Of a stretch of 41,526 nucleotides of DNA, positions 27,087 to 36,156 are shown piece by piece (position 1 is the first letter of the stretch; every line of letters starts with the position of its first letter). The notes below the pieces were generated by a model. That model was not told the DNA's origin, did not search any database, and saw only the letters and a list, made by a program, of their open reading frames with translations. The position numbers were made by a program, and so were the translations under genes. The stretch is from the NCBI GenBank assembly GCA_022340805.1, contig JAJDNF010000032.1, positions 1-41,526 on the forward strand. Direction: 5' to 3'. Origin of the DNA: Chromatiaceae bacterium. GTDB lineage: Bacteria > Pseudomonadota > Gammaproteobacteria > Chromatiales > Chromatiaceae.

Positions 27087-27463
27087 AGTACACCCCCGGC
27101 CAACAGCAGACCCAGGATCGGTGCGGCGACCACCACGCCCAGCGCACTCTGTCTGGCGATCTCCTTCTCGACGCCCAGGTCGACGTCGATCAGCAGGTAG
27201 CGGATGCCGGCCAGCAGGTGGTGCGCCAACGACCACATGATCAGGAAAACGAATATCGTCCCGAACAGGCCATGCAGCGCGTCGCCCGCCTCGGCATAGC
27301 CGGCAGGCCCGGACAAAGACAGGTCCAGCAGATAGATCAGCACCGGCAGGGCCAGGAACATGAACACCCCAGTTGCACGGTGGATGATCGACATGATGCC
27401 GGCGATCGGCAGTTTGATTTTGAACAGGTTGAGGTGGACCGGACGGCGGGTTGTGGTAGTCAT
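27083..27463 (-). CDS. sdhC: Succinate dehydrogenase cytochrome b556 subunit SdhC
   Basis: A 126-residue anchor with three membrane helices, first gene of the sdh operon. IMSIIHRATGVFMFLALP is the family signature, with the quinone-site Ser/Arg, and SLAHHLLAGIRYLLID holds the haem-ligand His. Length is normal. The upstream gap of 184 bp is AT-rich and contains a possible promoter at 27504-27532. Confidence 0.95.
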   Translation of the reverse strand: MTTTTRRPVHLNLFKIKLPIAGIMSIIHRATGVFMFLALPVLIYLLDLSLSGPAGYAEAGDALHGLFGTIFVFLIMWSLAHHLLAGIRYLLIDVDLGVEKEIARQSALGVVVAAPILGLLLAGGVL

Positions 27464-27503
27464 GGATGGGCTATTCGCAGTTGGGCCTGGGTAATTAATA
27501 GTC

Positions 27504-27532
27504 TATTTATGAGACTTGGCGACGAAAATCAA
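27504..27532 (-). promoter_or_regulatory. Possible sigma-70 promoter of the sdh operon
   Basis: On the minus strand TTGATT (27532-27527), a 17-nt spacer and TAAATA (27509-27504) lie about 40 nt before the sdhC start in the only AT-rich part of the gap. Box matches are modest (4/6 and 3/6). Confidence 0.3.
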
Positions 27533-27647
27533 TGCCTCGTACGGACGTGCGTCCTAGAATATGTGTTGCGCTGCAGCAAAAGCGCCGGAAATTCGCGAGG
27601 TTACGCCTCCCCCGTTAAGCGGCTATCACCTAACTATTTAATTTTTT

Positions 27648-28157
27648 TTAGTTTGCGCCGAGCAGCGTCTCGCGCAGATAACGAAACAGCTTGCGCGCCG
27701 CACCGGCCGGTTTGCCGGTCTCTTTCTCCCTGACCGCATCACGGTAGAGTTGCCGCACGCGCTGCCGGTCGAGTCCCTGTCGCTCGTCGAGCAGCGCCTC
27801 GAGTGCGCTGTCGCCCTCGTCGAGCAGCCGGTCGCGCCAGCGTTCGATGACATGGAACTCGCGATTGGCCGAGACCTGCTGCGAATGCCGGTTGTCCAGA
27901 TAGGCGCGCACCTGGTCCAGTGCCGCCATGTCCGTATCCATGAACCTGACGCAATGCTTCAGCTGGCGGTTGCGCGCGCTGGATGGCCGCATCGGGCGCA
28001 CCAACGCGAGCGCATCGCGCAGCGCAGCGTCGACGCCCAGGCGCACCAGCTCCTTGTCACTCAGTCCCGTCATCTGGTCGGCCAGGCTCTGCAGCCCCTC
28101 GGCCTCGCGTTTCCGGGCCGATTTGCTCGGCTTGTCCGGGATTTCCGCATCGCTCAT
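27648..28157 (-). CDS. yjgA: YjgA/DarP family ribosome-associated protein (DUF615)
   Basis: A 169-residue cytosolic protein of the YjgA (DarP) family, which associates with late 50S ribosomal precursors. It is highly charged, with a Lys/Arg-rich N-terminus and the family segments GLSDKELVRLGVD, RPMRPSSARNRQLKHCVRFM and KLFRYLRETL. The ATG at 28157 overlaps the recJ stop by 4 nt (ATGA), so the pair is co-translated. The frame is open to 28214, but that part lies in recJ. Confidence 0.9.
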   Translation of the reverse strand: MSDAEIPDKPSKSARKREAEGLQSLADQMTGLSDKELVRLGVDAALRDALALVRPMRPSSARNRQLKHCVRFMDTDMAALDQVRAYLDNRHSQQVSANREFHVIERWRDRLLDEGDSALEALLDERQGLDRQRVRQLYRDAVREKETGKPAGAARKLFRYLRETLLGAN

Positions 28158-29893
28158 GTCTCGACGCCCTCCAGGTATTCGATGCGCAGCTGCAGGCTCA
28201 ACCTGCCCTGCCATTCGTTTTCGTCCAGGCGATACGCGGCACGGATCTCGCGCGGCATCACCGGGGTGGTCTCGACGCTGTTGAACGCGATCGCGTCCAG
28301 TACCAGGTCGGTCGCCGGCGGCCGCAGCACCAGCTTCCAGTGTTTTTCACCGACCACGCGGCTGCTCAGCACCTCGAAGCGGTCGTCGAAGGTCGGCTCC
28401 GGGAATCCCTGGCCCCAGGGGCCGCCATCGATGATCGCGCGCGCCGTCTCCAGGGTCAGCTGATTCACCTCGATGCCGCCGTCGGAGTGAATCACCGCGC
28501 GCAGCGCGTCGGGCTCGAGGTGCAGGCGCACCACCGCGTCGAAGGTCCGCGCGAAGGCGGCGAGGCCCTGCTCCGGGATGGTCATCCCGGCGGCCATCGA
28601 ATGACCGCCGAATTTGTGCAGTAGGTCGGGCTCGCGCACCGCGACCTCGTCCAGCACATCGCGGATATGCAGGCCGGGTATCGATCTGGCCGAGCCCTTG
28701 AGCAGGCCGTCTCCGGCGGATGCGAACGCGATCACCGGTCGGTGATAGCGCTCCTTGATCCGCGCAGCAAGTATACCGATGACACCCTGGTGCCAGTCCG
28801 CTTGGTAGAGGCACAGCCCCCAGGGCAGCTCAGCGTCGTCTTGCGGGGTCCAGTTCGCGAGCATGGCCTCGGCCTGCTGTTTCATCTCGTCTTCGATGCT
28901 ACGACGTTCGCGGTTCAGTCGATCGAGTTCGGTGGCCAGCGCCAGGGCCTCGTCAGGGTCATCGGCCAACAGGCAGCGGATGCCGATCGCCATGTCATCG
29001 AGTCTGCCGGCCGCGTTCAGCCGTGGCCCGACCGCGAACCCCATGTCCGCAGCCTGGGCACGCGCCGGGTTGCGCCCGGCCACGCGCAACAGCGCACTGA
29101 TACCCGGGCGGCATCGGCCGCTGCGGATGCGCATCAGCCCCTGGTGCACCAGCACCCGGTTGTTGTGATCGAGCGCAACCACGTCCGCGACTGTGCCCAG
29201 CGCCACCAGGTCGAGCAAATCGCCCATGTTCGGCATCGCTATGCCGTTGCGCTCGAACCAGCCGGACAGACGCAGTCGACTGCGCAGGCCCAGCAGCACA
29301 TAGAAGATCACCCCGACCCCGGCCAGGGCCTTGGACGGGAACGGGTTGCCCGCCAGGTTCGGATTGACCAGCGCATCGGCATCCGGCAGCACGCGACCCG
29401 CCAGATGATGATCGGTCACCACCACCTGCCAGCCCAGCGCACGTGCCGCCGCGACCCCGGCGACGCTCGAGATGCCGTTGTCCACGGTGACGATCAAATC
29501 GGGCCTGTAGGCGCGCGCATGCTCGACGATCTCCGGGGTCAGCCCGTAGCCGAATTCGAAACGATTGGGCACCAGGAAATCGACCGCCTGATGACCGAAG
29601 GCGCGCAGCGCGAGCACGCCCAGCGCACAACTGGTGGCACCATCCGCATCGAAATCGCCGACGATCAGGATGCGCCTGCGGGCCTCCAGCGCGTGCGCGA
29701 GGACCTCGACCGCCTGACCCAGGCCGGCCATGTGGTCCGGCGGGATCAGCGCCGGCAATTCGCGCGCGAGTTCCGCAGGATCGCGCAGACCACGCGCGCG
29801 GTAGATACGCCATAACAGCGGATGGACCTCGGCCGGAATCGGCCGGTCGTCGCCTGTGCTCGGGGCCGTCTGTCGGACGATCGATTTGTGCAT
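28154..29893 (-). CDS. recJ: Single-stranded-DNA-specific 5'-3' exonuclease RecJ
   Basis: A 579-residue DHH-family nuclease used in recombination, mismatch and base-excision repair. The metal-binding motifs are present: GDFDADG (79-85), VTVDNG (135-140) and TDHHLAG (160-166), plus the DHHA1 motif GGHSMAAGM in the C-terminal half. Length is typical. It is transcribed with yjgA and is divergent from the phosphopantetheinyl transferase gene. Confidence 0.96.
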   Translation of the reverse strand: MHKSIVRQTAPSTGDDRPIPAEVHPLLWRIYRARGLRDPAELARELPALIPPDHMAGLGQAVEVLAHALEARRRILIVGDFDADGATSCALGVLALRAFGHQAVDFLVPNRFEFGYGLTPEIVEHARAYRPDLIVTVDNGISSVAGVAAARALGWQVVVTDHHLAGRVLPDADALVNPNLAGNPFPSKALAGVGVIFYVLLGLRSRLRLSGWFERNGIAMPNMGDLLDLVALGTVADVVALDHNNRVLVHQGLMRIRSGRCRPGISALLRVAGRNPARAQAADMGFAVGPRLNAAGRLDDMAIGIRCLLADDPDEALALATELDRLNRERRSIEDEMKQQAEAMLANWTPQDDAELPWGLCLYQADWHQGVIGILAARIKERYHRPVIAFASAGDGLLKGSARSIPGLHIRDVLDEVAVREPDLLHKFGGHSMAAGMTIPEQGLAAFARTFDAVVRLHLEPDALRAVIHSDGGIEVNQLTLETARAIIDGGPWGQGFPEPTFDDRFEVLSSRVVGEKHWKLVLRPPATDLVLDAIAFNSVETTPVMPREIRAAYRLDENEWQGRLSLQLRIEYLEGVET

Positions 29894-29977
29894 CGGGTTT
29901 CGCCGGGTTGGCTGGTTGACTGCTGCGCCGCGGACAGCATATCAGCAACGCCTGCTATGATGCGGACGGGACGACCC

Positions 29978-30655
29978 ATGGGAACCGGCATGTATCACCA
30001 AGTCTCGCCGAATTGGCAGGAGGGACCTCGGGCCCCTGCCCTGGCGAACGGGCGCGTCGACGTCTGGCGCATCGAACTCGACACGCAGCCGTGCGCATCT
30101 GCAGCCAACCTGGCCGGCGCCAGTGCCGGCGACAAGCCGTCCACCCGACGCCGGGCAGCGGCGCATGCCGCCATGTACGACATCCTGCTGCGCTATCTCG
30201 GACGGGCGGCCGACGCGTTCGCGTTCGGTGTGCGCACGGGTGGCAAACCCTACCTGGATATCCCGGACTGCCCGATCGAGTTCAACCTGTCGCACTCGCA
30301 GGACCTGGCGTTGCTCGCGGTCACCCGTGGCGCCAGCGTCGGGATCGACATGGAGCAGCAGCGGCCCATTGACGACCCGCTGCGGCTCGCCCGGCGCGCC
30401 CTGCCCGCGGCTGACGCGGCCGAGTTGGCGAGCCTGCCGGACGACGACCGACGCGTGCAGCGGTTTCTCGACCTATGGACACGCATGGAGGCGCGCCAGA
30501 AGGCCGTCGGGCGCGGCATCTTTGGCGGTGCGGCCGATCCCCTGCAGATGTCCTGTGTCACATTCCGCCCGTGCACGACGGGGTTTGCGAGCCTTTCGGT
30601 CATGCCTCGCCAGGCCCGCCTGGTGCTGCGTTTCTTCCGCTACCACCGGCCGTGA
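29978..30655 (+). CDS. Sfp-type 4'-phosphopantetheinyl transferase
   Basis: A 225-residue enzyme that moves phosphopantetheine from CoA to a carrier-protein serine. Motifs are FNLSHS (102-107), the magnesium site VGIDMEQ (G122, D124, E126) and WTRMEARQK (167-175). In the last, the first Lys of the usual W-x-x-K-E-x-x-x-K pattern is Met; E171 and K175 remain. In-frame ATGs at 29957, 29960 and 29990 make the start uncertain. The only carrier protein in the window is the ACP at 37839-38084, about 8 kb away, a plausible client. AcpS-type function cannot be excluded. Confidence 0.83.
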   Translation: MGTGMYHQVSPNWQEGPRAPALANGRVDVWRIELDTQPCASAANLAGASAGDKPSTRRRAAAHAAMYDILLRYLGRAADAFAFGVRTGGKPYLDIPDCPIEFNLSHSQDLALLAVTRGASVGIDMEQQRPIDDPLRLARRALPAADAAELASLPDDDRRVQRFLDLWTRMEARQKAVGRGIFGGAADPLQMSCVTFRPCTTGFASLSVMPRQARLVLRFFRYHRP

Positions 30656-30722
30656 ATCGGTCACGCGCAGCGGGTATGATTGCCGGCCTGCGTAAAGATC
30701 CAGAACAAGCATAAGGATGGTC

Positions 30723-31715
30723 ATGTCTAGCAAGTCGATCCTGGTGACCGGTGGCGCCGGCTACATAGGCAGCCACACGATCCGCCAACTCGGTGAATCC
30801 GCAGAACGCGTGGTCACGCTCGATAACCTTTCGAAGGGCTTTCGCGAACATGTGCTGTATGGCGATTTCGTCGCCGGCGACACCTCCGACAGGGAACTGG
30901 TCGCGAAACTGCTGCGCGACCACCAGGTCGACACGGTGATCCATTTTGCCGCACACACCATCGTGCCCGAATCGGTGGCCGACCCGCTCAAGTACTACCG
31001 CAACAACACCTGCGCGACCCGCAACCTGCTCGAATGCTGCGTCGAGGCGGGCGTCCGCCACTTCGTGTTCTCGTCCACCGCGGCGGTGTACGGCACGCCC
31101 GAGTCGCAGCAGTGCTGGGAAGACACACCGACCCGGCCGATCAATCCCTACGGTATGTCCAAGTTGATGACCGAGTACATGCTGCGCGACCTGGGCGCGG
31201 CCAGTGATCTGCGCTACGTGATCCTGCGCTATTTCAACGTGGCCGGATCCGATCCGCAGGGACGCATCGGCCAGTCGACGCCCGGTGCGACGCTGCTGAT
31301 GAAGGTCGCGGCCGAGCACGCGATGGGCAAGCGCGACGCGCTGTACATCTTCGGCACCGATTACCCGACCCCCGATGGCACCGGGGTGCGTGACTACATC
31401 CATGTCGAGGACCTGGCCAATGCGCACCTGAAGGCGATCGACTATCTGCGTGCCGGTGGCGAGTCGCAGATTCTCAACTGCGGCTACGGGCACGGCTACA
31501 GCGTGCGCGAGGTCCTCGACATGGTGCAGCGGGTGCACGGCGCGCCGCTGAACATCATCGAACAGGGGCGCCGTGCCGGCGACCCCCCGGCTCTGATCGC
31601 CGGCGCCGAGAAGATCCGCCAGGTGCTGGGCTGGGTGCCGCGCCACGATGACCTCGAGGAGATCGCGCGCAGCTCGCTCGACTGGGAGCGCAGGCTCGCG
31701 GAGCGCGGTGCATGA
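30723..31715 (+). CDS. galE: UDP-glucose 4-epimerase
   Basis: A 330-residue short-chain dehydrogenase/reductase interconverting UDP-glucose and UDP-galactose. The NAD-binding GGAGYIG (10-16), the catalytic Y143-x-x-x-K147 in NPYGMSKLM, the Ser/Thr site FSSTAAVYG and the C-terminal GYGHGYSVREVL are present. An ATG at 30717 is possible, but AAGGA sits only 1 nt from it and about 6 nt from ATG 30723. It overlaps uppP by 4 nt (ATGA) and supplies sugar nucleotide for cell-surface polysaccharide. Confidence 0.95.
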   Translation: MSSKSILVTGGAGYIGSHTIRQLGESAERVVTLDNLSKGFREHVLYGDFVAGDTSDRELVAKLLRDHQVDTVIHFAAHTIVPESVADPLKYYRNNTCATRNLLECCVEAGVRHFVFSSTAAVYGTPESQQCWEDTPTRPINPYGMSKLMTEYMLRDLGAASDLRYVILRYFNVAGSDPQGRIGQSTPGATLLMKVAAEHAMGKRDALYIFGTDYPTPDGTGVRDYIHVEDLANAHLKAIDYLRAGGESQILNCGYGHGYSVREVLDMVQRVHGAPLNIIEQGRRAGDPPALIAGAEKIRQVLGWVPRHDDLEEIARSSLDWERRLAERGA

Positions 31716-32512
31716 GCGACCTGCAGATCCTGATCCTGGCGATCGTTCAGGGACTGACCGAATACCTGCCGATCTCGAGCTCCGGGCACCTGATCCTTTC
31801 ACCCTACCTGTTCGGTTTCGCCGACCAGGGCCTGGCGTTCGACGTCGCCGTTCATTTCGGCTCGCTGGCGGCCGTGCTGGCCTACTTTCGCCAGGACGTC
31901 TGGCAGATTGCGGTCGCCTGGCTGGGTTCGCTCGCGCCAGGCCGGCAGGCCACCCCGAACAGCCGCCTGGGCTGGGCCATCATCATCGGCACCCTGCCGG
32001 TGGTGGTGGCCGGGCTGCTGCTGAAATCGCTGGTCGAGACCGAACTGCGCGCGCCATGGGTGATCGGCATTGCGACGATCGTATTCGGCCTGTTGCTGGG
32101 CTGGGTCGATCTGCGGGCGCGGCGTCAACGCGAGATCGCGCAACTGACGCTCGGCGACGCGTTGCTGATCGGCGCCAGCCAGGTGCTGGCGCTGGTCCCC
32201 GGCACCTCGCGATCGGGTATCACGATGACCACCGGCCTGTGGCTGGGCTTCACCCGCGAGGCCGCCTCGCGTTTTTCCTTTCTGTTGTCGATTCCGACCA
32301 TCCTGGCCTCCAGCGTCCTGGTCACCAAGGACCTGCTCGAGGCCGGCACGCCGGTCGACTGGTCGGGGCTCGGACTGGGCGTGCTGCTGTCGGGTATCGC
32401 CGCGTATCTGACGATCTTCTTCTTCCTGCGCTTTATCGAGCGCATCGGCATGTGGCCGTTCGTGATCTATCGCCTGCTGCTCGGCGGTCTGATTTTCATT
32501 CTGGTCTACTGA
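31712..32512 (+). CDS. uppP: Undecaprenyl-diphosphatase (BacA/UppP)
   Basis: A 266-residue inner-membrane enzyme that recycles the undecaprenyl carrier lipid for peptidoglycan and polysaccharide synthesis, and confers bacitracin tolerance in this family. The two catalytic motifs LTEYLPISSSGHL (15-27) and LVPGTSRSGITM are intact, with about eight hydrophobic segments. Coupled to galE by an ATGA overlap. Its stop overlaps the convergent protease gene by 7 nt. Confidence 0.96.
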   Translation: MSDLQILILAIVQGLTEYLPISSSGHLILSPYLFGFADQGLAFDVAVHFGSLAAVLAYFRQDVWQIAVAWLGSLAPGRQATPNSRLGWAIIIGTLPVVVAGLLLKSLVETELRAPWVIGIATIVFGLLLGWVDLRARRQREIAQLTLGDALLIGASQVLALVPGTSRSGITMTTGLWLGFTREAASRFSFLLSIPTILASSVLVTKDLLEAGTPVDWSGLGLGVLLSGIAAYLTIFFFLRFIERIGMWPFVIYRLLLGGLIFILVY

Positions 32513-33330
32513 GGGGCCTGTTTCAGCAGTTCGCGCACGAACTCGACCGGGATCGCGTAACTGATCCCGGACGGCTTTTCGATCGCCGCCTCCTTGGTGC
32601 CCTTGACCAGCACACTGTTGATCACCCCGACGACATGCCCGGTCTGCTGATCGAAGACCGGGCTGCCGCTGTTACCGGGATAGGCCGTGGCGTCGAGCTG
32701 CAGGACGTCGTACGGGTCACGCATCGCGCGGATCATCTGCGCGGAGAGGACCTGCGAGCCGATCTGCGGTGGCGCCATCGGACTGATCGCCGACACGATG
32801 CCGTGGTGAGTAACCGGATACAGGCCCAGTGCCATCCCGATCGGGAAGCCGGTGAACGCGATCTCGCTGCCCTCGCGGAGCCGGTCCGCGCCGGCCAGCT
32901 TCAGGGCCGGTAGCGGGGTGCTTATATACAGCAGCGCCAGATCGTGCACCGCATCGCGCGCCACGACCTTGGCCGGATGGAAATGTGCCGAGCGGCCACG
33001 GCCGGAAAACACCGCGATCTGCTCGCGTTTCGCGTCGTCCAGCTTTTCCGGCAGCACATGCTGGTTGGTCACGACCAGGTGGCCATTGGCAACGACGAAG
33101 CCGGTTCCTCTGAATTGTTGGCGCGGGCTGCCGCTAGGTTGGAATATGCCTACCGCGACCACCGAGGGCCGCACTGCATCGATGGTATCGGCCAGATTCG
33201 CTGGCCAGGCAGTTCTGCACAGCAGAACGCCGGCCAGGCACAACGGCAACGCCAGTGTGCGCCGCACGCTGCGGCCGATCGTGGGCTTCGAGGTATAATT
33301 GTTATTTGGCGTATCTGGCAGCTTTCCCAT
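32506..33330 (-). CDS. Secreted trypsin-like serine protease (S1/HtrA-like, no PDZ)
   Basis: A 274-residue chymotrypsin-fold protease. The catalytic triad is H91 (VTNQHVL), D130 (VHDLALLY) and S221 (YPGNSGSPVFD). A signal peptide, VRRTLALPLCLAGVLL, ends near AWPA, so the enzyme is periplasmic or secreted. No PDZ domain follows, unlike DegP. The ATG at 33330 gives an unusual 20-residue lead before the signal peptide; a GTG at 33267 would start right at the signal. The ATG interlocks with the divergent ligase start within CCATGG (33327-33332). Possible surface-protein processing near an exosortase locus is an inference. Confidence 0.85.
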   Translation of the reverse strand: MGKLPDTPNNNYTSKPTIGRSVRRTLALPLCLAGVLLCRTAWPANLADTIDAVRPSVVAVGIFQPSGSPRQQFRGTGFVVANGHLVVTNQHVLPEKLDDAKREQIAVFSGRGRSAHFHPAKVVARDAVHDLALLYISTPLPALKLAGADRLREGSEIAFTGFPIGMALGLYPVTHHGIVSAISPMAPPQIGSQVLSAQMIRAMRDPYDVLQLDATAYPGNSGSPVFDQQTGHVVGVINSVLVKGTKEAAIEKPSGISYAIPVEFVRELLKQAPQ

Positions 33331-34918
33331 GGCCTTCTTGCTCCACCACCTGATTCTGGAATCCGCGCAGCTTGCACCGGGTGCGCCGGCGCTGTTGTTC
33401 AAACAGGACACCCTGAGCTACGACGCGCTGCGTGACACAGTTGCGCAGGTCGCTGCCGGTCTGCGCGCATTGGGCGTCGCACGCGACGAACGCGTTGCAG
33501 TATACCTGCCGAAACAATTCGAGACCGTGACAGCGATGTTCGGCAGTATGGCAGCCGGTGGCGTGTTCGTCCCGGTCAACCCGATCCTGAAACCTGAGCA
33601 GGTCGCTCACATACTGCGTGACTGCGCGACCAGGGTACTGGTCACCAGCGGCGACCGGGCAAGCCTGCTCGGCGAGGTTCTGGGTGAGTGTCCGGACCTC
33701 GCCCACCTGGTCATCACCGGCGACCCGGCCGAGCTGTCGAGCAAGCCAGCAATGCCGGTGATCGGCTGGGCGGACATGCTCGGTGCGCCGGAGTTTCCGG
33801 ACCTGCGACGCATCGACGCGGATATGGCCGCGATCCTGTATACGTCCGGCAGCACCGGCCGTCCCAAGGGCGTGGTGCTGTCGCATCGCAATATGCTGGC
33901 CGGCGCGCAGAGCGTGGCCGGTTACCTTGGGAATCGCGCCCAAGACCGGCTGCTCGCAGTCCTGCCATTCAGTTTCGATTACGGTCTGAGCCAGCTGACC
34001 ACGGCCTTTTCAGTCGGCGCGTCGGTCGTGCTGATGGATTATCTGTTTCCACGCGACGTGATTCGCGCCGTGGAGAGGTACCGTATCACCGGGCTCGCCG
34101 CGGTCCCGCCGTTGTGGAACCAGCTCGCTGCGTTGGCGTGGCCGGACGAGGCGGTCGGCTGCCTGCGCTACATCACCAACTCGGGCGGTGCGATGCCGGT
34201 ACCGACGACCCGGGCATTACGGGCGGTGCTGCCGAACACCGCGGTCTACCTGATGTACGGCCTTACCGAAGCATTTCGCTCCACCTATCTGCCGCCGGAC
34301 CAGGTCGATGTGCGCCCCGATTCGATGGGCAAGGCGATACCAAATGCCGAGATCATGGTGGTGCGCCCGGACGGCAGCGCATGCGATACCGACGAGCCCG
34401 GCGAACTGGTGCATCGCGGTGCGCTGGTCTCGCTGGGCTACTGGGGTGACAGGGAGAAGACGGATATCCGCTTCAAGCCGGCGCCGGGCCAGCCCGCTGG
34501 CCTGCCCAACCCGGAGCTCGCCGTCTGGTCCGGCGACCAGGTGCGACGCGATGCCGAGGGCTATCTCTATTTCATCGGCCGCAACGACGAGATGATCAAG
34601 ACCTCCGGCTACCGGGTCAGTCCCGGCGAGATCGAAGAGGTGGTCCACCAGATGGCCGAGGTCCGGCAGGTGGTAGCCTTCGGCGCACCGCACCCGCAAA
34701 TCGGTTACGGTATCGTGGTGCTGATCCAGGCCGACCCAGACCAGATCGATGCAGACGCGATCCTCGCGCATTGCCGCTTGCATCTGCCGCTGTTCATGCT
34801 GCCCGGCCACGTCGAGATCGCCGCGGAACTGCCGCGTAACCCGAACGGCAAGATCGACCGCAAGGCGCTGTCGACCCGGTTTGCCCATGTCTTTACCGAA
34901 GCGGACGCATCCACATGA
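33329..34918 (+). CDS. Acyl-CoA ligase (AMP-forming), exosortase A system-associated
   Basis: A 529-residue ANL-superfamily adenylating enzyme resembling the family TIGR03098, found beside exosortase-A (PEP-CTERM) loci. It has the P-loop YTSGSTGRPKGVVLSH, the A5 region YLMYGLTEAFRS, the hinge ISSGRNDEM-type segment FIGRNDEMIKTSGYRV and the C-terminal NPNGKIDRKAL with the catalytic Lys. It overlaps the next gene by 4 nt (ATGA). The substrate is unknown; loading an acid onto the nearby ACP is a reasonable inference. The frame extends back to a TTG at 33299, but ATG 33329 fits the family start; there is no strong ribosome site. Confidence 0.88.
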   Translation: MAFLLHHLILESAQLAPGAPALLFKQDTLSYDALRDTVAQVAAGLRALGVARDERVAVYLPKQFETVTAMFGSMAAGGVFVPVNPILKPEQVAHILRDCATRVLVTSGDRASLLGEVLGECPDLAHLVITGDPAELSSKPAMPVIGWADMLGAPEFPDLRRIDADMAAILYTSGSTGRPKGVVLSHRNMLAGAQSVAGYLGNRAQDRLLAVLPFSFDYGLSQLTTAFSVGASVVLMDYLFPRDVIRAVERYRITGLAAVPPLWNQLAALAWPDEAVGCLRYITNSGGAMPVPTTRALRAVLPNTAVYLMYGLTEAFRSTYLPPDQVDVRPDSMGKAIPNAEIMVVRPDGSACDTDEPGELVHRGALVSLGYWGDREKTDIRFKPAPGQPAGLPNPELAVWSGDQVRRDAEGYLYFIGRNDEMIKTSGYRVSPGEIEEVVHQMAEVRQVVAFGAPHPQIGYGIVVLIQADPDQIDADAILAHCRLHLPLFMLPGHVEIAAELPRNPNGKIDRKALSTRFAHVFTEADAST

Positions 34919-36147
34919 GTGAGAGGCCCACCCACGCCGCGCTGATCCAGTTCCCGGTTGTCGACGATCAGCTCATCGTCGGCGGCATGACGGTCGCGCA
35001 GATCGCCACCCAGGTCGGCCGGACACCTTTCTACGCCTATGACCGCGAGGCGATGAGCCGCCGGCTCCGGGAACTGCGCGAGGCGCTGCCCGACGGCATC
35101 TCGATCCACTACGCAATCAAGGCCAACCCCATGCCGGCGGTCGTCGACCATATGGCCGGCCTGGTGGATGGCCTGGACGTGGCGTCGCTGGGTGAGTTGC
35201 GGATCGCGCTCGACAGCGGCACGCCGGCGGCCGAGATCAGTTTCGCCGGCCCGGGCAAGGGTGAGCTCGAACTGCAGGGAGCGGTCGCCGCCGGTATCAC
35301 GCTGAACCTGGAGTCGCCGGGTGAACTGGAGCGCGCGTTGCGCATCGGGGAAGTGTTGGGAATCGCCCCACGCGTGGCGGTCCGGGTCAATCCGGACTTC
35401 GAACTCAAGTCTTCGGGCATGAAGATGGGTGGCGGCCCGAAGCCGTTCGGTATCGACGCCGAAGCGGTCCCGACGGTCCTCGAACGCATTCGCAACAGCG
35501 GCGCCCACTTCCGCGGCCTACATATATTCAGCGGCTCGCAGAACCTGCGCCCGGACAGTCTGATCGAGGCGCAAGACGCGACCTTCGAACTGGCCTATAG
35601 GCTAGCCGACGCCGCGCCGACGGCGCTAGAGATGCTGAACATCGGCGGCGGCTTCGGTATCCCGTATTTTCCCGGCGAACAACGCCTCGACCTGGGCCCG
35701 GTGAGCGCCAATCTCGAGGAGCGCCTGGCGGAGTGCCGCGACCGGCTGGGTGATACCGAGGTCGTGATCGAACTGGGACGCTACCTGGTGGCAGAGGCCG
35801 GCATCTACGTGTGCCAGGTTGTCGACAAGAAGACCTCGCGCGGGGTGACATACCTGGTCACCAATGGCGGGCTGCACCATCACCTGGCCGCGTCGGGCAA
35901 CTTCGGCCAGATAATCCGCAAAAATTACCCCGTGGTTACTGCACGGCGGGTGCATGCCGGCCCACGCGAACTGGTCAGCGTGGTCGGCCCACTCTGCACG
36001 CCGCTGGATATCCTGGCCGACAAGATGGAGCTTGGCGCTGCCGAGGTCGGGGATCTGGTGGTCGTGATGCAATCCGGGGCATACGGCTACACAGCCAGCC
36101 CGCATCTGTTTCTCGGCCACCCGGCCCCACTGCAGGTCCTGGTCTGA
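34915..36147 (+). CDS. PLP-dependent decarboxylase, exosortase A system-associated
   Basis: A 410-residue fold-type III decarboxylase of the LysA/ornithine-decarboxylase group, resembling TIGR03099. The Schiff-base lysine is K69 in HYAIKANPMPAVV. The phosphate-binding loop LNIGGGFGIPYF and the C-terminal Cys loop GPLCTPLDILADK (the catalytic Cys of the dimer partner in this family) are present. Overlap with the ligase implies joint action. It probably decarboxylates an amino acid such as a diamino acid; substrate not known. Confidence 0.9.
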   Translation: MSERPTHAALIQFPVVDDQLIVGGMTVAQIATQVGRTPFYAYDREAMSRRLRELREALPDGISIHYAIKANPMPAVVDHMAGLVDGLDVASLGELRIALDSGTPAAEISFAGPGKGELELQGAVAAGITLNLESPGELERALRIGEVLGIAPRVAVRVNPDFELKSSGMKMGGGPKPFGIDAEAVPTVLERIRNSGAHFRGLHIFSGSQNLRPDSLIEAQDATFELAYRLADAAPTALEMLNIGGGFGIPYFPGEQRLDLGPVSANLEERLAECRDRLGDTEVVIELGRYLVAEAGIYVCQVVDKKTSRGVTYLVTNGGLHHHLAASGNFGQIIRKNYPVVTARRVHAGPRELVSVVGPLCTPLDILADKMELGAAEVGDLVVVMQSGAYGYTASPHLFLGHPAPLQVLV

Positions 36148-36156
36148 CGGCCTGGA

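Noticed and set aside
25437..27200. 587-codon plus-strand open frame
   Set aside because: Antisense to sdhA, sdhD and sdhC, which have full motifs. Long antisense frames are expected in GC-rich coding DNA.
31648..32913. 421-codon plus-strand open frame across galE, uppP and the protease
   Set aside because: Crosses three real genes in the wrong frames and contains no recognisable motif.
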